Below, one piece after another: positions 1 through 7,102 of a DNA stretch of 9,647 nt (its first letter is position 1; every line of letters starts with the position of its first letter). Below the pieces are notes generated by a model that was not told the DNA's origin, made no database searches, and saw only the letters and a program-made list of their open reading frames with translations. The DNA is taken from the NCBI GenBank assembly GCA_029937135.1, contig JAPYQX010000090.1:1-9647 (forward strand). Reading direction: 5' to 3'. The translations under genes and the position numbers were made by a program. Origin of the DNA: Nitrospinota bacterium (GTDB taxonomy: Bacteria > UBA8248).

Positions 1-34
1 GGTTTTATGATCCCCCGCTCGTTATGATCCTCCT

Positions 35-70
35 CCCCTCCCGAAGATTTCCTCCAGGGAGGGGATTTTC
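35..70 (+). terminator. Possible Rho-independent terminator of an upstream gene
   Basis: Arms CCCCTCCC (35-42) and GGGAGGGG (57-64) are perfectly complementary, giving an 8-bp GC-rich stem around a 14-base loop, followed by ATTTTC. The T run is short and the loop is long, so this is a modest candidate. It would fit the end of a + strand gene lying mostly left of the window; the only reading frames entering from the left edge close at 10, 27 and 74, and none shows a recognisable C-terminus. The promoter at 87-116 directly follows, as expected at an operon boundary. Confidence 0.35.
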
Positions 71-86
71 ATGATCTTTTCCCGCG

Positions 87-116
87 TTGACCGCTCTCCC
101 CCCGAGACCTTAGAAT
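87..116 (+). promoter_or_regulatory. Sigma70-type promoter for the M50 protease/trpS/ileS/lspA/rluD run
   Basis: TTGACC (87-92) and TAGAAT (111-116) each match the sigma70 consensus at five of six positions, with an 18-bp spacer. The predicted transcription start is G123, placed 7 bases after the end of the -10 box. The next seven transcribed bases are all T (124-130). This makes the in-frame TTG at 120 an unlikely translation start, because it overlaps the predicted start of the RNA, and leaves about 100 bases of leader before the TTG at 222. The consensus is from well-studied bacteria and assumed to hold here. Confidence 0.55.
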
Positions 117-131
117 CCATTGGTTTTTTTG

Positions 132-150
132 GCCCTCCCCGGGGGAGGGC
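132..150 (+). promoter_or_regulatory. GC-rich hairpin in the operon leader
   Basis: GCCCTCCCC (132-140) and GGGGAGGGC (142-150) are exact reverse complements separated by one base, so RNA could form a stem of at least 7 bp with a small loop. It sits about 10 bases into the predicted transcript. It is not a terminator in either direction: the T run lies on the 5' side on the + strand and no T run follows. A 5'-end protective stem or a leader element is the likelier role; this is inference. Confidence 0.4.
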
Positions 151-221
151 TGCAATCGGTCTTCTTTGAGACGGTCTCGACCGGGGCGGTCCCCGCCGGG
201 ACACTGACGAAAAGGCGCGTT

Positions 222-893
222 TTGTTCTCATCCGATTATATTCAACAGCTCGCCATCGCTCTTCCGGCGATACTCTTTGCCCTCACTCTCCACGAGGTGG
301 CTCACGGCTGGGCGGCCGACAAGCTCGGCGACCCGACGGCGCGGCAGATGGGGCGGCTGAACCTGAACCCCCTTGTTCACCTCGACCCGATGGGCACGCT
401 CGCCTTCGCCATTTCGATGGCCGCCGGGATCGGTTTCGGATGGGCCAAGCCCGTCCCGGTGAATATCCGCAACCTGCGCAACCCCCACCGGGGGATGCTG
501 TGGGTGGCGCTCGCGGGGCCGGTGACGAATTTTCTTCTGGCCATCGCGAGCCTTGTGGTCCTCCATTTCGTGGCACGCTTCGAGCTTCAGAATGGACCTA
601 TCGGCCGGCCCGTTGCCCTGATGATCGTGGCGAGCTTCCGGGTGAATACGGCCCTGGCCGCCTTCAACCTGATCCCCATCCTGCCCTTCGACGGCGGGCG
701 CATATTGATGGGTCTCCTGCCCCGGCGGTGGGCCTGGCGATACGGCCAGACAGAAGCCTACGGGTTTTTCGTCGTCATGGGCCTGCTCCTGATCGGCGGT
801 TTACACTGGATCATGGGACCGATATACAGAACACTCATGCTCGGCGAGCAGGTGTTGGCCAGGAATTTTTTGCGCGTTTTCGGCCTGATGTAG
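222..893 (+). CDS. Site-2 protease family membrane metalloprotease (peptidase M50)
   Basis: A 223-residue integral membrane zinc protease of the short M50 type, expected to cut substrates within the membrane; its substrate cannot be read from sequence. HEVAH (residues 24-28) lies in the first membrane segment and supplies two zinc-binding histidines and the catalytic Glu. The second family motif, NLIPILPFDGGR (149-160), supplies the third ligand, Asp157. GPVTNFLLAI (99-108) is the conserved third-segment motif. No PDZ domain is present, unlike RseP. Start choice: the frame stays open to a TTG at 120, but that codon overlaps the predicted transcription start. TTG at 222 has AAAGG (211-215) six bases upstream and puts HEVAH where the family usually has it; no in-frame ATG precedes the motif. 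First gene of the run; trpS follows after 21 bases. An M50 gene beside trpS is a common arrangement in several bacterial groups. Confidence 0.88.
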   Translation: MFSSDYIQQLAIALPAILFALTLHEVAHGWAADKLGDPTARQMGRLNLNPLVHLDPMGTLAFAISMAAGIGFGWAKPVPVNIRNLRNPHRGMLWVALAGPVTNFLLAIASLVVLHFVARFELQNGPIGRPVALMIVASFRVNTALAAFNLIPILPFDGGRILMGLLPRRWAWRYGQTEAYGFFVVMGLLLIGGLHWIMGPIYRTLMLGEQVLARNFLRVFGLM

Positions 894-914
894 CGGGCTT
901 TGCTTGAGAGGACG

Positions 915-1952
915 ATGGCGGACGACGGCGGCGGGAATAAAGGACCGGTGAGGTTTCTCTCGGGCGTTCAGCCTTCGGGAAGGCTGCACCTGGGCAACTA
1001 CTTTGGCGCCCTCCGGCAGCACATCGCCCTCCAGGATGAGGGCGAGGCCTTTTATTTCATCGCCAACTACCATGCGATGACCACGGTCCAGGAGGCGAAA
1101 CTTCTCGAGAGCCAGACGACCGATGTCGCCCTCGACTACCTCGCCCTGGGCCTCGATCCCGGCAAGGCTGTCTTTTTCCGCCAGTCCGACGTGCCCGAGG
1201 TGGCCGAGCTGGCATGGGTGCTCTCCGCCGTGACGGCCAAGGGGCTCCTCGACCGCGCCACCTCTTATAAGGACAAGGTCCAGCGGGGGGTCGCCGCCTC
1301 GGTCGGCCTCTACTACTACCCAATGCTCATGGCGGCGGATATCCTGATCTACCGCTCGCACATCGTCCCCGTTGGGGAGGATCAGATACAGCACATCGAG
1401 ATGACGCGCGACATGGCCCAATCGTTCAACAATACTTATGGCGAGGTGTTTCCCTTGCCCAAGCCCCGCCTCGACGCCGGGGCCAAGGTGCCCGGCATCG
1501 ACGGGCAAAAGATGAGCAAGAGCTACAACAACGCCATCGAGATTTTTCAGGAGGGCAAGCCGCTCCGGAAGCGGGTCATGTCCATCGTCACCGACTCCAC
1601 CCCGCTCGAGGAGCCCAAGAATCCGGAAGGGTGCAATGTATTCGCGCTCTACAAGCTTTTTTCCACCGAAGCCGAACAGGAAGAACTCGCCGCCAAATAC
1701 CGCGCCGGTGGATTCGGATACGGAGACGCGAAAAACATGCTCCTCGATAAAATCAACGATGCCTTCGGTCCCTACCGCGAGGAGCGGCGTCGGCTCGAGG
1801 GCGACCCCGGATACGTGGAATCCGTCCTCTTGGAGGGGGGCGCGCGGGCGCGGGCCGAGGCCCAGGCGACGATGAAACGGGTGCGTGAAGCCGCCGGTCT
1901 CGGAAAGATGCCGGTGCCGGCGGGGTCTCCTGTCTCAACTCGCCAAGGATAA
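915..1952 (+). CDS. trpS: Tryptophanyl-tRNA synthetase
   Basis: Class I aminoacyl-tRNA synthetase that charges tRNA-Trp with tryptophan in the cytosol, a 345-residue protein close to the usual bacterial TrpS length of about 330-350. It opens with the family start LSGVQPSGRLHLGNYFG; HLGN (25-28) is the HIGH-type ATP motif. PVGEDQIQHIEMTRD is the conserved amino-acid/adenylate pocket region, and KMSKS is intact at 199-203. The ATG at 915 is preferred over the in-frame TTG at 900 because GAGAGG (906-911) precedes it, although only three bases away. The TAA stop at 1950-1952 shares its last base with an ATG that opens a four-codon reading frame leading into ileS. Nothing suggests truncation; the last ten or so residues are ordinary variable tail. 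Confidence 0.97.
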   Translation: MADDGGGNKGPVRFLSGVQPSGRLHLGNYFGALRQHIALQDEGEAFYFIANYHAMTTVQEAKLLESQTTDVALDYLALGLDPGKAVFFRQSDVPEVAELAWVLSAVTAKGLLDRATSYKDKVQRGVAASVGLYYYPMLMAADILIYRSHIVPVGEDQIQHIEMTRDMAQSFNNTYGEVFPLPKPRLDAGAKVPGIDGQKMSKSYNNAIEIFQEGKPLRKRVMSIVTDSTPLEEPKNPEGCNVFALYKLFSTEAEQEELAAKYRAGGFGYGDAKNMLLDKINDAFGPYREERRRLEGDPGYVESVLLEGGARARAEAQATMKRVREAAGLGKMPVPAGSPVSTRQG

Positions 1953-1962
1953 TGGAAACCAA

Positions 1963-4815
1963 ATGAGCAACGACTACAAGACGCTACTCAACCTGCCCAA
2001 GACCGCTTTCCCGATGAAGGGAAACCTCCCCGTGCGCGAGCCCGAGATGCTCGCCTCGTGGAGTGAAGGGTGTCTCTACGAAAAGCTCCGCGAGTCGGCG
2101 GCGGACCGGAAAAAATACATCCTCCACGACGGGCCGCCCTATGCGAACGGGCATATCCACATGGGAACCGTCCTCAACAAAATCCTCAAGGACATCATCG
2201 TCAAGGCAAAGCAGATGTCGGGCTTCAACGCGGTCTACGTTCCCGGCTGGGACTGCCACGGCCTGCCCATCGAGCATCAGGTGGACAAGGAGCTGGGCAA
2301 GCGCCGCTTCGAGATCGACGCGGTGGAAAAGCGGGGGATGTGTCGCGAGTACGCCGAAAAGTTCATCGACATTCAGCGCGAGGAGTTCAAGCGCCTCGGC
2401 ATTCTCGGCGACTGGGATCGTCCCTATCTCACGATGAGCTACGGCTACGAGGCGGCGACTGTCCGCCAGCTGGCCCGCTTCATGGAAAACGGCAGCGTCT
2501 ACCTCGGGCTCAAGCCCGTTCACTGGGCGCCGGGCCTGCGGACCGCGCTGGCCGAGGCCGAGGTTGAATACGAAGACGTAACGACGCAGAGCATTTACGT
2601 CCGCTTTCCCATCGCGGAGGCGCAGGCGGCCGAGTGGGAGGAGAAAGTTCCCGAGTTAAGGGGGCTCCTCTCGGGGGGGAACCCCTCCGTCCTGATCTGG
2701 ACGACCACACCCTGGACACTCCCGGCGAACCTGGCTCTGGCGTTCAACGAGGGGCTTGATTACAGCCTCTTCCGGCGGGGAGATGAGGTTCTGATCTTTC
2801 ACGAGCATTTTCTACCGCGCCTGGCCGAGCTTGCCGGCGAGGAGGCAGCCTCGTTCGAGAAAATCGCCGCGTTTCCGGGCGGTGCGCTCGATGGGCTCAA
2901 GGCGCGCCATCCCTGGATCGACCGTGACTCCCTCGTCGTCAACGCCCGCTATGTCACCCTCGAGCAGGGGACCGGCGTTGTTCACACCGCGCCGGGCCAC
3001 GGCCGGGACGACTACGAAACCGGCCTCAAGCATGGCCTTGAGACCTATAGCCCGGTTGGCGATGATGGAAAGTTCACCGGGGAGATCGAGCACTTCGCGG
3101 GCCAATTCGTCTTCGACGCCAATCCCAACATCATCGAATTCCTCCGGACGAATGGCCGCCTCTTCGCCGTCGAGGATTATGAGCATCCCTATCCGCATGA
3201 TTGGCGCAGCCACCGGCCCACGATCTTCCGGGCCACCCCGCAGTGGTTCATCTCCATGGAACAAGGCGATCTCCGCCAGAAATCGCTTGACGAAATCCGC
3301 AAGGTGAAGTGGTACCCCCGCTGGGGCGAGGAGCGAATCCACGGAATGATCGAAAACCGGCCGGACTGGTGCATCTCGCGCCAGCGCTCCTGGGGCGTGC
3401 CCATTGTCGCGTTTCACTGCGAGGGCTGCGCCCATGTCGTCGTGGACGCGAAGGTGGCCGATTATGTCGCCGATCAGATGGAGGACCACGGGGCGGATAT
3501 CTGGTTCGAGAAAGAGGCGGGAGAGCTTCTTCCCGGCGGGTTCGTATGCCCCTCGTGCGGCGGCGCCTCGTTCAAAAAAGAGACGGATATTCTCGATGTC
3601 TGGTTCGACTCGGGGGTGAGCCAGGCCGCCGTCCTGGAGAAACACCCCGATCTCACCTGGCCGGCGGACATGTACCTCGAGGGAAGCGATCAGCACCGCG
3701 GCTGGTTCCACAGCTCGCTCCTGGCGGCTGTCGGAATGCGCGATACGGCCCCCTACCGGGAAGTCCTCACCCACGGCTACGTCGTGGACGGCCGGGGCAA
3801 GAAGATGAGCAAGAGCCTCGGCAACACAATGCCTCCCGAAAACGTGATCAAAAAATACGGGGCCGAGATTCTGCGCCTCTGGGTGGCCGGGGAAAATTAC
3901 CGGGAGGACATCCGCATCTCCCAGGAAATCCTCACCCGGCTGGCCGAGGCCTACCGGCGGATCAGGAACACCTGCCGCTTCATGCTCGGCAATCTTCACG
4001 ACTATGAGGATTTCGACCCCGCGAGCAATTCGGTTCCCCTCGGGGATCGGCCCGAGATCGACCGCCTCATCGTCAGCCGCCTCGACCGGCTCATCGAGCG
4101 TGTCAAAACGTCCTACGATAGCTACGATTTTCACCTCGTCTACCACGCGCTGAATAATTTCTGCGCCGTGGATCTGTCGGCATTCTATCTTGATGTGCTC
4201 AAGGACAGGATCTACATCGCCATGCCCGGAGATCGGGACCGCCTGGCGGGGATGACGACGATGCACGAGATTCTCGACGCGCTTCTCCGCCTGATGGCGC
4301 CCATCCTCTCCTTCACGGCCGAGGAGGCCTACCGCCGCACGCCGATGACGCACGGCGGGAGTATCCACCTCGCGCCTTTCCCGGAGGTGGACGCCGCCCG
4401 CCGCGACCCGGCGCTCGAGGAAAAATGGGAGCCGCTCCTGCGCGTCAGGGGGGAGGTCCTCAAGGCGCTCGAGGCGACTCGCCAGGCGCAGGAGGGCAAG
4501 GGCAAGGGAAGCTCCCTCAACTTCGAGGTGAGGGTTTTCGCCCCCGCCGATCTGGTGGGCAGCCTCTCCCCGCTCGAGGGCGAGATGGAGGATGTCTTCA
4601 TCGTCTCGGGAGCGAAGCTGGCCGGGGAGGGGGATCAACCCTCAAACGGCGCGTTCCGAAGCGAGGAGATCGAGGGGCTGGCCGTCGAGGTAAGCGAGGC
4701 GGCGGGCCAAAAATGCGCCATGTCCTGGAAAATCTCGGAGGACGTTGGCTCGGACCCCCGCTATCCGGACCTTTCCGCCCGCTGCGCCCGGATCGCGGCC
4801 GAAAAAATTTCGTGA
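1963..4815 (+). CDS. ileS: Isoleucyl-tRNA synthetase
   Basis: Charges tRNA-Ile and edits mischarged valine; 950 residues, normal for bacterial IleS. In order: GPPYANGHIHMGT with the HIGH-type HMGT at 66-69; the CP1 editing domain, including TTTPWT (247-252) and GVVHTAPGHGRDDY (338-351); WCISRQRSWGVP; an intact four-Cys knuckle (C486, C489, C529, C532); LDVWFDSGVS; KMSKS at 614-618; then the anticodon-binding helical domain. The C-terminal zinc knuckle is damaged: the usual CxxC...CxxC reads C918-A-M-S921 ... S938-A-R-C941, so two of four ligands are Ser, while the surrounding W922 and SEDVGSDP...PDL sequence remains family-like. Start: ATG at 1963, with GGA (1954-1956) and AAGG (1945-1948) upstream; the frame is open back to an ATG at 1885 inside trpS, but those extra 26 residues are unlike IleS. 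The end overlaps lspA by four bases. Confidence 0.97.
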   Translation: MSNDYKTLLNLPKTAFPMKGNLPVREPEMLASWSEGCLYEKLRESAADRKKYILHDGPPYANGHIHMGTVLNKILKDIIVKAKQMSGFNAVYVPGWDCHGLPIEHQVDKELGKRRFEIDAVEKRGMCREYAEKFIDIQREEFKRLGILGDWDRPYLTMSYGYEAATVRQLARFMENGSVYLGLKPVHWAPGLRTALAEAEVEYEDVTTQSIYVRFPIAEAQAAEWEEKVPELRGLLSGGNPSVLIWTTTPWTLPANLALAFNEGLDYSLFRRGDEVLIFHEHFLPRLAELAGEEAASFEKIAAFPGGALDGLKARHPWIDRDSLVVNARYVTLEQGTGVVHTAPGHGRDDYETGLKHGLETYSPVGDDGKFTGEIEHFAGQFVFDANPNIIEFLRTNGRLFAVEDYEHPYPHDWRSHRPTIFRATPQWFISMEQGDLRQKSLDEIRKVKWYPRWGEERIHGMIENRPDWCISRQRSWGVPIVAFHCEGCAHVVVDAKVADYVADQMEDHGADIWFEKEAGELLPGGFVCPSCGGASFKKETDILDVWFDSGVSQAAVLEKHPDLTWPADMYLEGSDQHRGWFHSSLLAAVGMRDTAPYREVLTHGYVVDGRGKKMSKSLGNTMPPENVIKKYGAEILRLWVAGENYREDIRISQEILTRLAEAYRRIRNTCRFMLGNLHDYEDFDPASNSVPLGDRPEIDRLIVSRLDRLIERVKTSYDSYDFHLVYHALNNFCAVDLSAFYLDVLKDRIYIAMPGDRDRLAGMTTMHEILDALLRLMAPILSFTAEEAYRRTPMTHGGSIHLAPFPEVDAARRDPALEEKWEPLLRVRGEVLKALEATRQAQEGKGKGSSLNFEVRVFAPADLVGSLSPLEGEMEDVFIVSGAKLAGEGDQPSNGAFRSEEIEGLAVEVSEAAGQKCAMSWKISEDVGSDPRYPDLSARCARIAAEKIS

Positions 4816-5426
4816 GCCGCCGCACCCCGCTCGCCACGTTCCTCTCCGTTTCGGCCCTGCTCGTGCTTCTCGATCAAATCACCAAGTACGCCGTTGTGGC
4901 GAGCCTCTTTCTCAACGAAAGCCGGCCGATCATCCCCGGTTTCCTGAGTCTCACCTATTTCCGGAACCGGGGAGGGGCGTTCAGCCTCTTCGCCTGGTTC
5001 CCTCCCTTCTGGGGCCGGACCTTTTTCATCGTGGCCACCCTCGCGGCCCTGGTCTTCGTCTTCTATTTTCATCGCTATAGCCCGCCCGTGACCCGCTGGG
5101 GGCGATACGGCCTGATCCTGATCTTCGGCGGGGGGATGGGGAACCTCATCGACCGGGTGGTCCACGGCGGGGTGATAGACTTCATTCTTTTCTACTACGG
5201 CGATTTTTACTGGCCTGCGTTTAATGTGGCCGACTCGTGCATCAGCGTGGGCGTGGCGCTGCTCGCGCTGGACCTGTTCACGAACCCATACGGCGAGCCT
5301 GAGGCTGGCGAGCCTGAGATTGGCCAACCGGAGGCGGAACCCTCCGGCGGGAAATCGTCCGGCGGGAATGCCCCCGGTGGAGCTGTTCCCGGAGGAAAGC
5401 CGCCCGAGGGGCGCGGGAGCAATTAA
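4812..5426 (+). CDS. lspA: Lipoprotein signal peptidase (signal peptidase II)
   Basis: Inner-membrane aspartyl protease that removes signal peptides from prolipoproteins after lipid attachment. Start is GTG at 4812, overlapping the ileS stop in GTGA, which implies translational coupling; there is no convincing Shine-Dalgarno sequence. Four membrane segments lie near residues 9-30, 70-86, 97-113 and 138-156. The catalytic pair is present and falls at the same numbers as in E. coli: D114 in GNLIDRV and D141 in FNVADS. LLDQITK (19-25) and NRGGAFS (52-58) are the other conserved blocks. At 204 residues it exceeds the usual 160-170 because of a tail from about residue 161 built of five-residue repeats rich in Gly, Pro and Glu. 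The tail should lie in the cytoplasm, following the last membrane segment. The ileS-lspA-rluD neighbourhood is conserved in many bacteria. Confidence 0.95.
   Translation: MSRRTPLATFLSVSALLVLLDQITKYAVVASLFLNESRPIIPGFLSLTYFRNRGGAFSLFAWFPPFWGRTFFIVATLAALVFVFYFHRYSPPVTRWGRYGLILIFGGGMGNLIDRVVHGGVIDFILFYYGDFYWPAFNVADSCISVGVALLALDLFTNPYGEPEAGEPEIGQPEAEPSGGKSSGGNAPGGAVPGGKPPEGRGSN
5292..5402 (+). repeat. 15-bp tandem repeats encoding the LspA tail
   Basis: Two families of 15-bp units lie in frame at the 3' end of lspA. Units at 5292-5306, 5307-5321 and 5322-5336 encode GEPEA, GEPEI and GQPEA; the first two share their first 12 bases exactly. After a six-base remnant (EP) come units at 5343-5357, 5358-5372, 5373-5387 and 5388-5402, encoding SGGKS, SGGNA, PGGAV and PGGKP. 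Because unit length is a multiple of three, copy-number change would not break the frame. Confidence 0.8.
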
Positions 5427-5430
5427 TCGA

Positions 5431-5964
5431 ATGTTCGCCACTCCACGGAACCAATCCCAGGGCCCGAACCCGGTCGATCCGCCCGTGGTCACGGCGCGGG
5501 GATACGGGGCCCACTATCTGAGGAACGCCGTTGTTTTCTGGAGCGTGGCCGGGGGCCTGAGCGCGGCGGCCATCGTTCTGGCGATTTTTTCGGGGTTCTG
5601 GACAGGAATCACCCGGTGGGAATTTATCCTCCCGGCGGCGGGGGCGGTGCTCGCGGTGGCGATCTACCGGGGCGTCCGCGCGCTCATGGACCTGTACGAC
5701 AAACCCATTCCGATTCAGGGCAAGGTGGCCCAGAAAAGCGCCTCGATTTTCTTGAATCGCCTGCTTTTCCTCGAGGACAAATACCATCTGCGCATCGTGC
5801 GCGGGGACGACCACCGCCCGCTTGCCTATGGCACGGGCCTCGAAATGGCCGAAGGGTGGTTTCTCGCCGGGATTGGTTATCACAATATCGTCGCCGAGGG
5901 GACCCGGATTCGAGGCTCGGCCTACCGGCGCACCCGCGTAATCGCCTCGCTGGTGAAATTGTAG
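5431..5964 (+). CDS. Hypothetical protein with two predicted membrane segments
   Basis: I do not recognise this 177-residue protein. Residues 1-30 are polar and Pro/Asn-rich. Two hydrophobic stretches follow, about 34-54 and 64-80, joined by a short turn, so a hairpin in the inner membrane is likely. The remaining part (about 90-177) alternates hydrophobic and charged residues and looks like a small beta-rich soluble domain: IQGKVAQKSA, then LEDKYHLRIVRGDD, ending in a Gly-containing strand pair and TRVIASLVKL. It is charged and Arg-rich at the end, with no cysteines and no catalytic motif I can name. ATG at 5431 has GGGAG (5415-5419) eleven bases upstream and lies four bases after the lspA stop. 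The frame stays open upstream through lspA only as a high-GC shadow. Position between lspA and rluD suggests cotranscription, not a function. Confidence 0.8.
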   Translation: MFATPRNQSQGPNPVDPPVVTARGYGAHYLRNAVVFWSVAGGLSAAAIVLAIFSGFWTGITRWEFILPAAGAVLAVAIYRGVRALMDLYDKPIPIQGKVAQKSASIFLNRLLFLEDKYHLRIVRGDDHRPLAYGTGLEMAEGWFLAGIGYHNIVAEGTRIRGSAYRRTRVIASLVKL

Positions 5965-5969
5965 GGCGC

Positions 5970-6935
5970 ATGGCGGTGGAAAAATTCAGGCGCGATTGCG
6001 AAAAGGGGGCCCCGCGCCTGGACGCCTATCTGGTATCCGAGTTTCCCGCCCTCTCGCGGGCTCGGCTTCAGGCGCTGATCCGGGAGGGCCGCGTTCTCGT
6101 CAATGGGGCGGCCGCCCTCAAGGCGAGCGGTAAAGTGCCGCCCGGGGCGCGCATCGAGGTTAATATCCCGCCCCCCGAGCCCCACCGCCTCGCCCCCGAG
6201 GATATTCCGCTCGATATTCGCTTCGAGGATGAGCACCTTCTCGTCGTCAACAAGCCGCCGGGCATGGTGGTCCACCCCGGAGCCGGGAACCGCGAGGGCA
6301 CTCTTGTCGCCGCGCTCCTTCATCACTGCCGGGGCCAGCTCTCGGGCATCGGCGGCGTCGAGCGGCCCGGCATCGTCCACCGCCTCGACAAGGACACCTC
6401 GGGCCTCCTCATCGTCGCCAAGGCGGACATTGTTCACCGCCGCCTCTCGGACGCCCTCAAGGCCCGGCGGATCAGCCGCCGCTACCTGTCCATTGTCCGG
6501 GGCGTGCCGCCGAGAAGCAGCGGCACCATCGACGCCCCCATCGGACGCCACCGCACCCGCCGAACGGCGATGGCCATCACCGAAGGGGGGAGGGAGGCGG
6601 TCACCCACTACAGCGTGCGCGAGGTCCTGACGAAGGCGGCGCTATTGGAGGTGCGTCTCGAAACGGGCCGGACCCACCAGATCAGGGTCCATCTCAACCA
6701 CATCGGGTTTCCCGTCCTGGGGGATCCGGTCTACGGGCGGGGGAGGTTGCCGAGTAGAGGAAAGCGCCCCCGGAAAAAAGAGACCGAGATCCTGATCGGC
6801 CGTCAGGCGCTTCATGCCTACCGGCTCGAGTTCGATCATCCGGTGGGAGGAGCGCTCTGCGCCCTCGAGGCCGAACCGCCCCGCGATTTTCTCGATGCCC
6901 TGGAAGACCTCCGCGTCCCCGCCGAAAAGGCTTAA
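5970..6935 (+). CDS. rluD: RluD-family 23S rRNA pseudouridine synthase
   Basis: Converts specific uridines of large-subunit rRNA to pseudouridine; 321 residues against 326 for E. coli RluD. An N-terminal S4 RNA-binding domain covers roughly residues 16-75 (RLDAYLVSEF through the VLVNG turn). The catalytic domain follows, with HRLDKDTSGLLIVAK at 137-151; D140 is the catalytic Asp, matching D139 of E. coli RluD. Other family blocks are VVNKPPGMVVHPG and TGRTHQIRVHL (232-242), then GDPVYG. The RluA/RluC/RluD group is hard to split by eye; the S4 domain excludes RluA, and gene order next to lspA matches ylyB of Bacillus. Start is the ATG at 5970, five bases after the previous stop; only AGGG (5963-5966), very close, serves as a Shine-Dalgarno, so coupling to the upstream gene is likely. 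Last gene of the first run. Confidence 0.93.
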   Translation: MAVEKFRRDCEKGAPRLDAYLVSEFPALSRARLQALIREGRVLVNGAAALKASGKVPPGARIEVNIPPPEPHRLAPEDIPLDIRFEDEHLLVVNKPPGMVVHPGAGNREGTLVAALLHHCRGQLSGIGGVERPGIVHRLDKDTSGLLIVAKADIVHRRLSDALKARRISRRYLSIVRGVPPRSSGTIDAPIGRHRTRRTAMAITEGGREAVTHYSVREVLTKAALLEVRLETGRTHQIRVHLNHIGFPVLGDPVYGRGRLPSRGKRPRKKETEILIGRQALHAYRLEFDHPVGGALCALEAEPPRDFLDALEDLRVPAEKA

Positions 6936-7044
6936 CGAGGCGGGCTTTCCCGTTTCTACACTTCTTGTGTCTCTACCTCCTGATTCACCATCCAGCCGTC
7001 TGGCCGCTTCCATGCCGCCGCTCTTGGCGCCCGGTCCCGCCGTC

Positions 7045-7073
7045 TTGCCGCTCCCGGGCCGGTGTGCCATAAA
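7045..7073 (+). promoter_or_regulatory. Weak promoter candidate for the acyl-CoA cluster
   Basis: TTGCCG (7045-7050) and CATAAA (7068-7073) are separated by 17 bp; each matches the sigma70 consensus at four of six bases. It lies in the 286-base spacer between rluD and the thiolase gene, and would give a leader of about 140 bases. This is the best pair I found there but such matches arise often by chance. Confidence 0.25.
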
Positions 7074-7102
7074 ACTCTTGGCTTGTGGACCATGCCCGGC
7101 GG

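Noticed and set aside
5..30. Repeated TTATGATCC at 5-13 and 22-30
   Set aside because: Two nine-base copies near the window edge with no third copy or structural context; could be chance.
64..69. HMGT instead of HIGH in IleS (residues 66-69) as a defect
   Set aside because: IHxGT is a common natural variant of this motif in bacterial IleS, so it is not evidence of damage. Positions given here are approximate to the text; the codons lie at 2158-2169.
22..72. Short - strand frame starting at 72 with MKIPSLEEIFG
   Set aside because: Only 16 residues, overlaps the inverted repeat at 35-64, and has no clear ribosome binding site; a leader peptide of a divergent gene cannot be excluded but is unsupported.
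2812..4638. 608-codon open frame on the - strand opposite ileS
   Set aside because: No recognisable motif or ribosome binding site, rich in Arg/Val/Glu runs typical of antisense reading of GC-rich genes, and lying fully opposite a clear ileS.
6941..6957. CGGG-CTTT-CCCG followed by TTTCT after rluD as a terminator
   Set aside because: The stem is only four base pairs plus possible G-T pairs and the T run is three bases; too weak to annotate, although an operon end here is expected.
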